From the NCBI RefSeq assembly GCF_900115955.1, contig NZ_FOYL01000006.1, positions 339,849 through 403,848 on the forward strand: a stretch of DNA of 64,000 nt, read 5' to 3'. This document shows, piece after piece, positions 40,259 to 49,247 of this stretch; the stretch's first letter is position 1, and the number at the start of each line of letters is the position of its first letter. The position numbers and the translations under genes are program-made. The DNA comes from Lentzea waywayandensis (GTDB taxonomy: Bacteria; Actinomycetota; Actinomycetes; Mycobacteriales; Pseudonocardiaceae). Below the pieces are notes generated by a model. It ran no database searches. It was not told where the DNA came from and was given only the letters and a program-made list of their open reading frames with translations.

Positions 40259-42532
40259 TCAGCTCAGGGTCACCGCCGTGTCGTCGATCACGAAGGACGT
40301 CTGGAGCGAGGCGTCCTCCACTCCGGTGAACTTGACGGTCACCGTCTGGCCCGCGAACGAGGACACGTCGAACGTCTTGAGGACGTAGCCCGCCGCCGCG
40401 TTGGTGTTCGAGAGCGTGGCGAGGGTGGTGGTGCCCGCGGTGACCGTCAGCTTGTCGTAGACGGTGCTGCCGGTCTCCTTGGTGTCGATGTGGACGTAGA
40501 ACGTCAGCGACGCCTTGCAGCCGGCGGGGATCGTGACCGACTGGGACAGCGAGTCGGTGTGCGAGGAGCCGTAGCCGTTCAGCCAGGACGACCAGGTGCC
40601 GGTGCGGGCGGGTTCGCCGTCCGCGCTGTGCTGGCCGATGACGCCGGAGCTCGCGGTCCAGGAGGCGGCGCCGGACTCGAAGCCCGGGTTGGCGAGCTTC
40701 TGGCCGGAGCAGGTGCCGCCGCTGGTGCCGACGGTCCAGCTGAACGACGCGGTGCCGCTCTTGCCGGCGCTGTCCTGCGCGGTCACCGTGACGTTCGAGG
40801 TGGCGGCGGTGGTCGGGGTGCCGGAGATGGTGCCGTTGCCGGAGTTGAGGGACAGGCCGGCGGGCAGGCCGGTGGCGGACCAGCTGTACGGCGCGGTGCC
40901 GCCGCTCGCCGACAGCGGCAGGCTCACCGCGGTGCCGACGGTGCCCGACTGGTTGCCGGGGTTGCCGACCGTCACCGTGCCGGTCGCGCCGCACGTCGGG
41001 TCGGCCGACTGCGCGGGCACGCTGATCGCGTCCCAGGCCGCCTTGACCGTGTCGAACTCCGCGCAGCTGCCGGGGTAGAGGTTCTTCGCCGCGGTCAGCG
41101 TCCAGGTGCGGTACTTGAGGTACGAGCTGCTGGAGGTCTTGAGCAGCATGGCGTTGTAGAAGATCTTGATGGCCTTCTCGACGCCGAGGCCGGTGATCGA
41201 CGTGTTGTTGCACGTGGTGCTCGCCGGCTGGCCGTTGGTCGGGTTCGTGCCCTGCGAGAGCAGGTAGAACCAGTGGTTGCCGGGGCCGGCGGCCGCGTGG
41301 ACCTCGGCGTTCGGGATCGAGCTGGAGTAGCAGTTCGCGTGGTTCAGCGCGGACGGGTTGTACATGTTGCGGATCGGGCCGCGGCCGACGAGGTCGATCG
41401 TCTCGCCGACAAGGAAGTCCGGGGTGTCGTAGGGCGACGGTTCGTTCGCGAACCACTCGGTGGTGGCGCCGAAGACGTCCGCGACGAACTCCTGGGTGCC
41501 CGCGCCGGAGATGCCGCCCGGCGTGTGGTCGTCGATGCCGTGGCCGAGCTCGTGCGCGACGACGTCGATCGAACCGATCCACTGGCCCGCGGAGTTCTTT
41601 CCGATCTGGACCTGGCTGCCGTCGTAGTAGGCGTTCTGGTCGTTCAGGCCGACGCGCATCGGCCAGCCGCCGCCGTTGCCGTCGAAGCCGTTGCGGCCGA
41701 GCCACTGCGAGAGCATCTTCGACTCGGTCTGCGCCGCGAACAGCACGTCGACGCAGCCGGTCTCGCGGTTGGTCTGGGTGCCGTTGCCCCACGTGTCGGT
41801 GGTCTTGGTGAACGTCGTGTTGTTCGCCGCGTCCTGGCAACTGACGTTGGTCAGCGTCGGGTCCTTGAGCGAGTAGTTCGAACCGGACTGCGTGGTGGCG
41901 ATGGTGACCGGGTTCGGGCCGTTCCAGCCGCTGGTGCCGGTGCCGTGCATGACGCGTTCCTGCTTGCGCAGCACCTTGCCGGTGGCGGCGTCCACGACCA
42001 CGTCGAGCTTGCTCGGGCCCTCGGAGTCACGGCCGGTGACCGTGACCTTCCACGCGAGCGTCGGAGCGGAGTCGAGCGCGTAGACGACCTGGTCCGCGGT
42101 ACCGACTCCATCCACAGTGGACATCGTGGTCCTCGCGGTGGCCTCGGCCTGCGCCTTGGTGACGGAAGGCGTGGTGTTCGCGAGGTCGATTGGCGCGTTC
42201 TGGCTGACGGAGGTCTGGAGGACCTGGCCGGTCGAGTTCGTGACGACGACGAAGTCGCCGCCCACGACCGGAATTCCCTTGTACGTCCGGTCGTACGGGA
42301 CGTACTTGAGGCCGTTCGTCGACGAGATCACGCCGTGGCGGACGAACTCGTCGTTCGATCCGGCGTGCAGCTGGGACGGGCGGCTCGCGACTAGGCTCGC
42401 GGCCGCGTCCACGGCCATCGCCTCGGCGGTCTGAACGGGTTGGGCTGCGGCGGTCTGCGCGCCGGTCTGGGTGAGAACGGCTGCGACCAGTGAACCTGCC
42501 GCGGCCAGCACGAGTGTGCGTCTGGCTTGCAT
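40259..42532 (-). CDS. Secreted M4 (thermolysin-like) zinc metalloprotease with Ig-like and C-terminal carbohydrate-binding-like domains
   Basis: 757 residues. A signal peptide (about 1-31) is followed by an FTP/PepSY propeptide (about 45-195). The M4 catalytic domain (about 205-520) has the zinc motif HELGH (327-331), the third ligand and its neighbour in QEFVAD (Glu348) and a catalytic His in GNHWFYLLSQG. A putative-Ig (He_PIG-type) domain follows (about 525-610, GTAVSLPLSASGGTAPYSW). A beta-sandwich tail (about 615-757) begins LANPGFESGAASWTASSG, resembling CBM/P-domain modules of actinomycete proteases. It is an extracellular nutrient protease matured by propeptide cleavage. Confidence 0.93.
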   Translation of the reverse strand: MQARRTLVLAAAGSLVAAVLTQTGAQTAAAQPVQTAEAMAVDAAASLVASRPSQLHAGSNDEFVRHGVISSTNGLKYVPYDRTYKGIPVVGGDFVVVTNSTGQVLQTSVSQNAPIDLANTTPSVTKAQAEATARTTMSTVDGVGTADQVVYALDSAPTLAWKVTVTGRDSEGPSKLDVVVDAATGKVLRKQERVMHGTGTSGWNGPNPVTIATTQSGSNYSLKDPTLTNVSCQDAANNTTFTKTTDTWGNGTQTNRETGCVDVLFAAQTESKMLSQWLGRNGFDGNGGGWPMRVGLNDQNAYYDGSQVQIGKNSAGQWIGSIDVVAHELGHGIDDHTPGGISGAGTQEFVADVFGATTEWFANEPSPYDTPDFLVGETIDLVGRGPIRNMYNPSALNHANCYSSSIPNAEVHAAAGPGNHWFYLLSQGTNPTNGQPASTTCNNTSITGLGVEKAIKIFYNAMLLKTSSSSYLKYRTWTLTAAKNLYPGSCAEFDTVKAAWDAISVPAQSADPTCGATGTVTVGNPGNQSGTVGTAVSLPLSASGGTAPYSWSATGLPAGLSLNSGNGTISGTPTTAATSNVTVTAQDSAGKSGTASFSWTVGTSGGTCSGQKLANPGFESGAASWTASSGVIGQHSADGEPARTGTWSSWLNGYGSSHTDSLSQSVTIPAGCKASLTFYVHIDTKETGSTVYDKLTVTAGTTTLATLSNTNAAAGYVLKTFDVSSFAGQTVTVKFTGVEDASLQTSFVIDDTAVTLS

Positions 42533-42665
42533 TTTTCTCCTCGTTGCAGGGCGAACAGACCGGCCCTCGGTTGCAGGGGGAGCCGGTGCGTTCGTCGAGG
42601 TGAATGTGGTGGCGGAGCAGGGAAAGGATGAGTTGCGCGGCGATGGTTAACAAGTACTAACTTAT

Positions 42666-43517
42666 TCACACCAACAATTCGTGCGCATTTGTAGGACTTG
42701 CGTCCGCGCATTCCTTTGTCTGGCTTGATGTTCGATTTGCCCCGAGAAGTCTGCGCAGTGCGGTTGGCGTCTGTCCGAGGTGTTCGCGCACCGTGCGGCA
42801 CAGGTGCGCCTGGTCGGCGAACCCGAGGTCGGCGGCGAGCACGGCGAGGCTCGGTTCCCCTTCCTCCAGGCGGTCCAGCGCGCGGGACACGCGCACTCCG
42901 TTGCGGTAGCGGGTCAGCGACACCCCGAGCTCACGGGTGAAGGCGCGGCTCAACCGATATGGCGAGACACCGAGAAGGTCAGCCAGCGGAATCAGTCCCG
43001 ACGCGGCCGGGTGGTCGTCGCCGATCACGCCACGAGCCTTCGCCACCAAAGCCCCGTCACCGGTGCCGGCCGGAGTGGGACCGGTGACGACCTGCTGGAC
43101 GGCTGCCGCCACCAGCCCCACGAGTTCCTCGGCCCCGTCGTCGCGGGCGGCCAGCAGCAGCCGCCGATGGGCGAGATCGAGCCTGCCGTCCACGTACAGC
43201 GACGATCCGGCCGGCACTGGCGCTTCACCGGCCAGTGAACGCCACAGGTCGGGCCGCAGGCTGATCGACGTGCACACGTCTCCGCCGGCGGGGTGGGAGA
43301 AGTGCTCCTCCTCGCCGGGTAACCCGAGATAGCCGACCGTGCGGTCCAGATCGGTGCAGACACCCCGGACCCGGCGCCGGAACCCGCCACTGCGCACGAG
43401 CACGAGCCGCACGTCCGCGCGCGGCTGCTCGGCCGACCAGCCGCGGTGGTCGTCGCGGCAGTCCACGGCGGACACGGTGAACTCCGGACGGGCCGCGAGA
43501 GCGATGAAGGAGAGCAC
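42666..43517 (-). CDS. AraC-family transcriptional regulator
   Basis: 283 residues. The N-terminal cupin-like sensor (residues 1-150: FRRRVRGVCTDLDRTVGYLGLPGEEEHFSHPAGGD in outline) precedes a C-terminal pair of HTHs. HTH1 is PLADLLGVSPYRLSRAFTRELGVSLTRYRNGVRV; HTH2 is LAVLAADLGFADQAHLCRTVREHLGQTP. It is transcribed divergently from a VOC/SRPBCC gene pair, with 110 bases between them, and probably controls it. Confidence 0.88.
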   Translation of the reverse strand: MLSFIALAARPEFTVSAVDCRDDHRGWSAEQPRADVRLVLVRSGGFRRRVRGVCTDLDRTVGYLGLPGEEEHFSHPAGGDVCTSISLRPDLWRSLAGEAPVPAGSSLYVDGRLDLAHRRLLLAARDDGAEELVGLVAAAVQQVVTGPTPAGTGDGALVAKARGVIGDDHPAASGLIPLADLLGVSPYRLSRAFTRELGVSLTRYRNGVRVSRALDRLEEGEPSLAVLAADLGFADQAHLCRTVREHLGQTPTALRRLLGANRTSSQTKECADASPTNAHELLV

Positions 43518-43627
43518 CCCTTCAGGCTAGGGACGAGGTCTGACAATTTTTCGCGCGCAAGGATGTTCAAGACCCGGGAGGCGGTCGCGGAGCAGGCTGG
43601 TGCCCGTCGACCCAGAAGGAGAAGAAA

Positions 43628-43975
43628 ATGCCCGCCCAGCTCACCACGATCGTCCTCGACTGCGCCGACCCCGGCCCGCTGGCCGAGTTCTACCGCGCGG
43701 TCACCGGGTGGAAGATCACCTCCAGTGACGACGATTCCGCCTACCTGGGCGAGAACGGCGTCCAGCTGGCGTTCGTCCGCGTGCCGGACTACCGGCCTCC
43801 GGCGTGGCCCGGCTCGGACAAGCAGGCGCACCTGGACTTCCACGTCGAGGACGTCGAGCTCGCGGTCAAGCGGCTGCTCGAACTCGGTGCCACCAAACCG
43901 GAGTTCCAGCCCGGCGAGGGGCAGTGGACCGTGCTCGCCGACCCGCAGGGCCACCTGCTCTGTCTGGCAGCGTGA
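43628..43975 (+). CDS. VOC-superfamily protein
   Basis: 115 residues: IVLDCADPGPLAEFYRAVTGW, AFVRVPDYRPPAWPG, AHLDFHVEDVELAVKRLLELGA, VLADPQGHLLCL. It is of the same subfamily as the protein at 28849-29196, with the shared cores DC.DP..LAEFY and ADP.GH..CL. The substrate is unknown. It has a strong AAGGAGAA site eight bases before the ATG. It precedes the SRPBCC gene by six bases and diverges from the AraC regulator. Confidence 0.86.
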   Translation: MPAQLTTIVLDCADPGPLAEFYRAVTGWKITSSDDDSAYLGENGVQLAFVRVPDYRPPAWPGSDKQAHLDFHVEDVELAVKRLLELGATKPEFQPGEGQWTVLADPQGHLLCLAA

Positions 43976-43981
43976 CGCGCC

Positions 43982-44383
43982 ATGGCCTCCATCAGCCTGG
44001 AAATCACGGTCGAGTCCAGCGTCGACGACGTGTGGAAGGTGATCGGCGAGTTCGCCACCGGCCCGTCGCGGATGGCGCCGGGGTTCGTGGTGGACACCCA
44101 GGCCGAAGCCGACTTCCGGACCGTCACGTTCGCCGACGGCACAGTGGTCACGGAGCGCCGCGTCGGCGTCGACGACCAAGCGCGCCGGATCGCCTACTCG
44201 ATCGTCGGCGGTTCCGTGGAACCGATCCACGACAACGCGTCCATGCAGGCTTTCCCCTACGGCGAAGGGCGTTGCCGGCTGGTGTGGACCCGCGACGTGC
44301 TGCCCGACCGGTTGGCCGCGCCCATGGCCGACTCGATGTCGCGTGGACTCGAAGTCATCAAGCGGACGTTCGAGAAGTCGTAG
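43982..44383 (+). CDS. SRPBCC (START/Bet v1-like) family protein
   Basis: 133 residues of the polyketide cyclase/MxaD type: SISLEITVESSVDDVWKVIGEFA, the central DFRTVTFADGTVVTERRVGVDD, RIAYSIVGGSVEPIHDNASMQAFPYGEGRCRLVWTRDVLPD in outline, and a C-terminal helix. Such folds bind hydrophobic ligands. It is in operon with the VOC gene. Its last 127 bases overlap, antisense, the 3' end of the monooxygenase gene. Confidence 0.85.
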   Translation: MASISLEITVESSVDDVWKVIGEFATGPSRMAPGFVVDTQAEADFRTVTFADGTVVTERRVGVDDQARRIAYSIVGGSVEPIHDNASMQAFPYGEGRCRLVWTRDVLPDRLAAPMADSMSRGLEVIKRTFEKS

Positions 44384-45837
44384 TGCGACAACGGAAAACT
44401 CCTCGCCGCACGGTGTGCGCTCACCGTGGAGGTCGGCCGTAGCAGGGTGGCTTCACCGTGCTGGTTGAAGTAGTAGCTGTGCGCGGTGGAGCACTGGCCG
44501 AGGGAGAACACCGAGTTCTGCGTGACCTTGGCGCGCATGCGTTCGAGGAACTCGTCGTTGGCCTGCTGCGTGATCTCGAAGACCGCCGAACCGCGGGAGC
44601 GCATCGCCGTGAACAGCCGTCGCATGTGGGTCATCTGGCACTCGATCGTCGTGAAGTACGAGAGTCCGCTGTAGGAGTAGGGACTGTTGAGCGACAGGTA
44701 GTTCGGGAATCCCGGCACCGTGATGCCTTCGTAGGCCTGGAACCGGTTCTGCCGCCACCACGCCCCCAGGTCCCTGCCGTCGCGCCCGATCACCTCGAAC
44801 GCCGGGAAGTTGGTGTCCCACAGGTTGAATCCCGTTGCCAGCACGAGAACGTCGATCTCGGTGCGACCCTGCGCCGTCACGACACCGGTGGCGTCGATCC
44901 GTTCGATCGCCGACGTCTCCAACCGCACGTGCGGCCGCGTGAACGTGCGGAAGTAGTCGTTGGAGAACGTGGGCCTCTTGCAGCCGAACGAGTAGTCCGG
45001 CGTGAGCTCGCGGCGCAGCTCCGGGTCGCGGACCTGGCGGTGCAGGTGCGCCCGGCACCACCGCTCCGCCAGCCGGTTCACGACCCGCAACTGCTTGTAG
45101 CGCACCACTCCCGAGATCATCATCAGCTCGAGGACCGAGCTGCCCACCCACCGCACGGCCCGTTGTGCGAACGGCAGCCGCGCGAACAACTTCCTGACCG
45201 GCGACGGGATCGGGTAGTCGGGCTTCGGGCTGACCCAGATCGGCGTGCGCTGGTACACGGTCACGGCGGACGCCTGCCGCGCGATTTCGGGGATCAGTTG
45301 CACAGCGGTGGCGCCGGTGCCGATGACCGCCACCCGTTGTCCGGTCAGGTCGGCAGGCTCCCAGGCGGCGGTGTGGATCACTTTGCCCTGGAACGACTCG
45401 ACGCCCGCGATGTCCGGCGTCTTCGGCATGGACAGGAACCCCGTGGCGGTCACGAGGTACCGCGCGGTGAAGGTCTCCTCGCCGGCGACGACCTCCCAGT
45501 GGTCGTCCCGCCAGCGAGCGCCGGTCACCGTCACCCCGAAGCGCATCAACGGCCGCAGCCCGTACTTCGCGGCCACGTGCCCGGCGTAGCGCTTGAGTTC
45601 GGAACCCGGCGCGAACAGCCTTGACCAGTGCGGATTCGGCTCGAACGAGTACGAGTAGGTCGAGGACGGGATGTCGACGGCCAGCCCCGGATACCTGTTC
45701 ACGTGCCAGGTGCCGCCGAGGTCGTCCTCCCGCTCCAGGATCAGCAGGTCGTGCAGGCCGAGCCGCTTGAGCTCGATCGCCGCGCCCATGCCGCCGAACC
45801 CGGCACCGACGATGACTGCGTCGTACTGCGGGGCCAT
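44257..45837 (-). CDS. Flavin-containing / Baeyer-Villiger-type monooxygenase
   Basis: 526 residues with two Rossmann motifs: FAD-site GAGFGGMGAAIELKRLG and NADP-site GTGATAVQLIPEIA. Between them is the Baeyer-Villiger fingerprint FxGxxxHxxxW (FQGKVIHTAAW), with Glu in the final position usually held by Pro or Asp. LATGFNLWD is the second FMO motif. ATG 45837 has AGGAGG at good spacing. The last about 42 residues run antisense into the SRPBCC gene and look like read-through beyond the normal end. It diverges from a TetR regulator that probably represses it. Confidence 0.9.
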   Translation of the reverse strand: MAPQYDAVIVGAGFGGMGAAIELKRLGLHDLLILEREDDLGGTWHVNRYPGLAVDIPSSTYSYSFEPNPHWSRLFAPGSELKRYAGHVAAKYGLRPLMRFGVTVTGARWRDDHWEVVAGEETFTARYLVTATGFLSMPKTPDIAGVESFQGKVIHTAAWEPADLTGQRVAVIGTGATAVQLIPEIARQASAVTVYQRTPIWVSPKPDYPIPSPVRKLFARLPFAQRAVRWVGSSVLELMMISGVVRYKQLRVVNRLAERWCRAHLHRQVRDPELRRELTPDYSFGCKRPTFSNDYFRTFTRPHVRLETSAIERIDATGVVTAQGRTEIDVLVLATGFNLWDTNFPAFEVIGRDGRDLGAWWRQNRFQAYEGITVPGFPNYLSLNSPYSYSGLSYFTTIECQMTHMRRLFTAMRSRGSAVFEITQQANDEFLERMRAKVTQNSVFSLGQCSTAHSYYFNQHGEATLLRPTSTVSAHRAARSFPLSHYDFSNVRLMTSSPRDIESAMGAANRSGSTSRVHTSRQRPSP

Positions 45838-45866
45838 TCCGACCTCCTGCATCGAACGGAATCGCG

Positions 45867-45895
45867 TGTCAGTTTCGGAACCGTATGTCAGTTCC
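45867..45895. promoter_or_regulatory. Candidate operator between the monooxygenase and TetR genes
   Basis: TGTCAGTT occurs at 45867-45874 and 45886-45893 (19 bp apart), and GGAAC (45877-45881) is inverted to GTTCC (45891-45895). These lie in the 98-base divergent region, 41-69 bases upstream of the TetR start. The symmetry is weaker than for the other operators in the window. Confidence 0.4.
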
Positions 45896-45935
45896 AGGGT
45901 GATCGCAAGACTCCGCAGGTCATAGACTTGGGCGC

Positions 45936-46562
45936 ATGACGTCCAGTGCCGAGCCCGTCAGCCGCGCCGAGCGCAAGAAGCAGGAGCTGCGCCGCGAGAT
46001 CATCGACGCGGCCTTCGACTGCTTCGCCGAACGCGGCTACCACGCCACCGGAATCGCCGACGTGGCCACGCGCCTGGGCATCGGGCACGGCACGTTCTAC
46101 CGCTACTTCCAGAACAAGCGGGACATCGTCGACCACGTGGTCGACGATCTCGTCGGACGCGTCACCGGCGCGCTGACGGCCGAGAACGCGCCGGACGCGG
46201 TGTCGACCCTCGCCGAGTACCGCGAACAGTCCGCGCGCATCGGCGAGTCACTGGCCCGCATCTTCGGCGAGGACCCACGCGTACCGCGCCTGCTGCTGTT
46301 CGAGGCGCCCGGAATCGACCGCGCCATGGCCGAACGGATCCTGGACCTGTTCGACCTGGCCGCCGCGCTGACGTCCGCGTACCTCTCGCACGGCGTCGAA
46401 CTGGGCTATCTGCGCGCCGACCTCGACGTCGACAACACCGCCAGGGCCATCAACGGCATGATCCTCGGCACTGCGATCTCGTCGCTGCGCACGCCGGAAG
46501 CGCAGACGGCGCAAAGCGAAGCGCTGCGGCGCGTGATGTACGACGGCATCGCGGCCCGCTGA
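45936..46562 (+). CDS. TetR-family transcriptional regulator
   Basis: 208 residues. HTH: REIIDAAFDCFAERGYHATGIADVATRLGIGHGTFYRYFQNKRDIVDHV (key pieces TGIADVATRLGIGHGTFYRYF). The C-terminal domain is of the TetR_C type, with ARAINGMILGTAISSL. A TAGACT -10-like box at 45923-45928 would start transcription at about ATG 45936, so leaderless expression is possible. It is divergent from the monooxygenase and is probably its repressor. Confidence 0.88.
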   Translation: MTSSAEPVSRAERKKQELRREIIDAAFDCFAERGYHATGIADVATRLGIGHGTFYRYFQNKRDIVDHVVDDLVGRVTGALTAENAPDAVSTLAEYREQSARIGESLARIFGEDPRVPRLLLFEAPGIDRAMAERILDLFDLAAALTSAYLSHGVELGYLRADLDVDNTARAINGMILGTAISSLRTPEAQTAQSEALRRVMYDGIAAR

Positions 46563-46571
46563 CCAGAACGC

Positions 46572-46607
46572 GGAAGGCCCCGACCGGCGAACCGGTCGGG
46601 GCCTTCC
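46572..46607. terminator. Bidirectional terminator
   Basis: A perfect 16-bp stem (46572-46587 with 46592-46607) with a CGAA loop, between the convergent tetR and lectin-like genes. Its arm carries AAGG/CCTT at the base, so a short A- or T-run flanks the stem on each strand. Confidence 0.85.
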
Positions 46608-46631
46608 CCTGCGAGAGAACTACCTGCCAGA

Positions 46632-47426
46632 TCAGCCGATCAGGCGAGTGCCCTGCCAATCCCAGCCGCGCATGACGCCCTGGTACGCGCCTTCGGACTC
46701 GTTGTACGCGTACTCCACCAGGAGGCCGTTGGTCGTGATGACCGTGAAGTGGTCAGAGTCGCCACCGGCGATCAGGCGGATGTAGGTGTTGCCGTCCGGG
46801 TTGCCCGTCTCCGGGAACTCCGTCAGACCGCTCTGCTCGTTGACCCAGAAGGACATGGAGTTGAGCGCGTCACCCTTGATCTCGATGAACAGGAACGGGT
46901 CGAGACCCGTGATGCTCTTCGTGGCACCCCAGCCCACGCCCCTGACGATCTTGCTGAGGCCGTTGGAACCGTCGAACGTCCAGTAGGCGAGCTCGCCCTG
47001 GTTGTTGATCTCGATGAACTGGTTGCCGGCGACGCCGGTGATCAGGCGGGCGTTGTTCCAGCCCGTGCCGACGGCGGCCTCGCTGTACCAGCTGCCGTTC
47101 CACGTCCACTTGGACAGGCGGCCGTCACCCTTGATCTCCACGAACGTCTGGGCGTCCAGGGTGGTGATGGCGCGGGTGCCCTGCCAGCCCCAGCCGCGGA
47201 GCTGCCTGGAGTAGCTCTCGCCCGCCCGCTGCCAGTGCACGAGCTCACCGGCGCCGTTGATCTCCAGGAACGACTGGCCATCGGTCGTCTGGATCTTGGA
47301 ACCACGATCGCGATCGAGGCCCTTGAACGTCTTGCTGTCCCCCTGCGCGATGCTCGGTGCGGCGCCGACGACGGTGACCATCGCCGCGATGCCGACCACA
47401 GCTGCAACTACACGCTTCAAACGCAT
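46632..47426 (-). CDS. Secreted tachylectin-like beta-propeller protein
   Basis: 264 residues: a signal peptide (1-28, ending PSIAQ) then five repeats of about 45 residues. Each has the pattern GW-x-x-x-(R/K)-x-I-T-x-L/V-D-x-x-x-F-(I/V/L)-E-I followed by G-x-L-x-x-W, for example RAITTLDAQTFVEIKGDGRLSKW and RLITGVAGNQFIEINNQGELAYW. This fits the tachylectin/tectonin propeller, a glycan-binding fold. No catalytic domain is attached, so it may be a secreted lectin. GGGGGC lies nine bases upstream of ATG 47426. A terminator follows at 46572-46607. Confidence 0.7.
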   Translation of the reverse strand: MRLKRVVAAVVGIAAMVTVVGAAPSIAQGDSKTFKGLDRDRGSKIQTTDGQSFLEINGAGELVHWQRAGESYSRQLRGWGWQGTRAITTLDAQTFVEIKGDGRLSKWTWNGSWYSEAAVGTGWNNARLITGVAGNQFIEINNQGELAYWTFDGSNGLSKIVRGVGWGATKSITGLDPFLFIEIKGDALNSMSFWVNEQSGLTEFPETGNPDGNTYIRLIAGGDSDHFTVITTNGLLVEYAYNESEGAYQGVMRGWDWQGTRLIG

Positions 47427-47577
47427 GATTCGACTGCCCCCATTAACAATCAGTCGGTGTCCGACGTTGCCATCTTGGCGGGAGAACGCGCAGGTCACAA
47501 CCCATTTGTGTGCTATGTGAAACACGCGCGACACATCGGACGATGGAGGAGGTACGCCGGATTTCGTCCAGGATCGT

Positions 47578-48768
47578 TCAACTGAGCCAGGTTCGTGCGG
47601 CGACGACCAGAGCGTCGACTCCGGTGGACAGCGTCGGCTCGATGTCCGGCGCGTACTCGGGGGAGTGGTTCATCGCGACCGGCTGACCGGGTTCGCGGGT
47701 GCTGAAGTCCGTGCCGCCGAGGAACCAGAACACCGTCGGAATCCCTGCGGCCGTACCGAAAACGCCGACGTCCTCGCTGGCGTTGACCACCGCGCCGGGA
47801 ATCAGGTTGTGCTTGCCGAAGTGCTCGGCGAACGCGGCCATGGTCGTCGTGGTCGCGTCAGGATCGGACACGAGCACGGGAGTGCCGTCGTACCAGTCGA
47901 ACTCGGGCTCGCGCGGTGCCCCGGAGGCGGCGGCCTCGGCGCGGGCGATCCGTTCAACCGCGGCGCGAACGATGCCGCGGACGTGCTCGTTGAACGTCCG
48001 GATGTTGACGCCGATCTCGGCGGTCTCCGGGATGACGTTCTCCTTGGTACCGGCCTGCAGCCGCCCGACCGTGACGACGGCACGCTCGGACGGTGCGATC
48101 TCGCGCGCGACGATGCCTTGCAACCGCACTACGACGTGCGCGGCCATCAGCACGGGATCGACCGCGGTCTCCGGCGCCGAACCGTGACCGCCCCGGCCGA
48201 ACAACGTGACCCGCACCGAGTCGGACGCCGCCATCAGCGGCCCGCTGCCGTACGCGATCATCCCGGCCGGCAGCGGGCTGACGTGTTGTGCCAGCACGAC
48301 TTCCGGCTTGCCGAACCGTTCGAAGAGGCCGTCGGCGACCATGTCCCGTGCGCCGCGGCCCAGTTCCTCGGCGGGCTGGAACACCACGAGCAGCGTCCCC
48401 GTCCACTCCTCGCGGGTCTGCGCCAACCGCTCGGCCGCCCCGATCAGGCACGTGGCGTGCATGTCGTGCCCGCACGCGTGCGCCACCGGCACGTCCTCAC
48501 CGTCCACAGTGGTCGCACGAGCCGTTGACGCGTAGGGCAGTCCTGTCGATTCCCGCACGGGCAACGCGTCGATGTCCGCCCTGAGCATCACGACCGGGCC
48601 GTCGCCGTTGGGCAGCACGCCCACCACGCCAGTGCCGCCGACCTCGGTGGTGACCTCGTATCCCAGCGGCCGCAACGCGTCCGCCAGCACGCCGGCCGTG
48701 CGGAACTCGCGCAGCGACAGTTCGGGGTGGCTGTGCAGATCGCGATAGAGCGCGTGCAGGTCGGGCAC
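47578..48768 (-). CDS. M20-family amidohydrolase (IAA-amino acid hydrolase/AbgA-like)
   Basis: 396 residues. The metal-site motifs are HSHPELSLREF, MLRADIDALPVRE, AHACGHDMHATCLIGA, FQPAEELGRGARDMVADGLF and the dimerisation/lid motif GRGGHGSAPETAVDPV. The catalytic Glu pair is EE in PAEELG. It should remove an acyl or aryl group from an amino acid or dipeptide conjugate. GTG 48768 has GAGGGAGA upstream. It is the second gene after marR (10-base gap), so it is likely under MarR control. Confidence 0.9.
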   Translation of the reverse strand: MPDLHALYRDLHSHPELSLREFRTAGVLADALRPLGYEVTTEVGGTGVVGVLPNGDGPVVMLRADIDALPVRESTGLPYASTARATTVDGEDVPVAHACGHDMHATCLIGAAERLAQTREEWTGTLLVVFQPAEELGRGARDMVADGLFERFGKPEVVLAQHVSPLPAGMIAYGSGPLMAASDSVRVTLFGRGGHGSAPETAVDPVLMAAHVVVRLQGIVAREIAPSERAVVTVGRLQAGTKENVIPETAEIGVNIRTFNEHVRGIVRAAVERIARAEAAASGAPREPEFDWYDGTPVLVSDPDATTTTMAAFAEHFGKHNLIPGAVVNASEDVGVFGTAAGIPTVFWFLGGTDFSTREPGQPVAMNHSPEYAPDIEPTLSTGVDALVVAARTWLS

Positions 48769-48778
48769 CGTGTCTCCC

Positions 48779-49216
48779 TCAGTCCTGGCCGAGCTTCGGC
48801 AGTGCGTCGACGAGCGCGGCCAGCGAGCGCAGCAACGCCTCCCGGTCCGCGGCGGGCAACTGGGCGAGCAGACGTTCCTCGCCCCGCTGGATCTCGGCCT
48901 GGGCCGCGCCGTGCCGGCGACGGCCCTCTTCGGTGATCGTGACGAGCCGCGCGCGCCGGTCCGCCGGGTCGCGGGTGCGTTCCAGCAGGCCGTCGTTCTC
49001 CAGTTCGTCCAGCACACCGATGATCCGGCTCTTGTCCGCGCCGATGAACTCCGCGAGCGCGACCTGGGTGCGCACCGGCTGGCCTTCGAGGGTGTCGAGC
49101 ACGACGTAGCCCCACATGCTCAGCCCGTGCGCGCGCAGCACCGGCTGCTCGGCGGCGACCAGCGCTCGTTGCAACGGCGCGATCATCGCCGCGAGGTCAC
49201 GTCGCCGGCCATCCAC
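48779..49216 (-). CDS. MarR-family transcriptional regulator
   Basis: 145 residues with the winged helix: LSMWGYVVLDTLEGQPVRTQVALAEFIGADKSRIIGVLDELENDGLLERTRDPADRRARLVTITEEG in outline (key pieces LAEFIGADKSRIIGVLDEL and DPADRRARLV). The start may be GTG 49216 or ATG 49212. It leads the marR-M20 operon. A 31-bp inverted repeat 32 bases upstream overlaps the start of the divergent DinB-like gene, making that gene and its own operon the likely targets. Confidence 0.87.
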   Translation of the reverse strand: MDGRRRDLAAMIAPLQRALVAAEQPVLRAHGLSMWGYVVLDTLEGQPVRTQVALAEFIGADKSRIIGVLDELENDGLLERTRDPADRRARLVTITEEGRRRHGAAQAEIQRGEERLLAQLPAADREALLRSLAALVDALPKLGQD

Positions 49217-49247
49217 GAACAGGATGATAGCTACCTTGCGTCAATAG

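Noticed and set aside
39980-42394. 804-codon plus-strand frame antisense to the protease gene
   Set aside because: Highly biased R/V/G/A/D composition, no motif, and the minus strand encodes an intact M4 protease.
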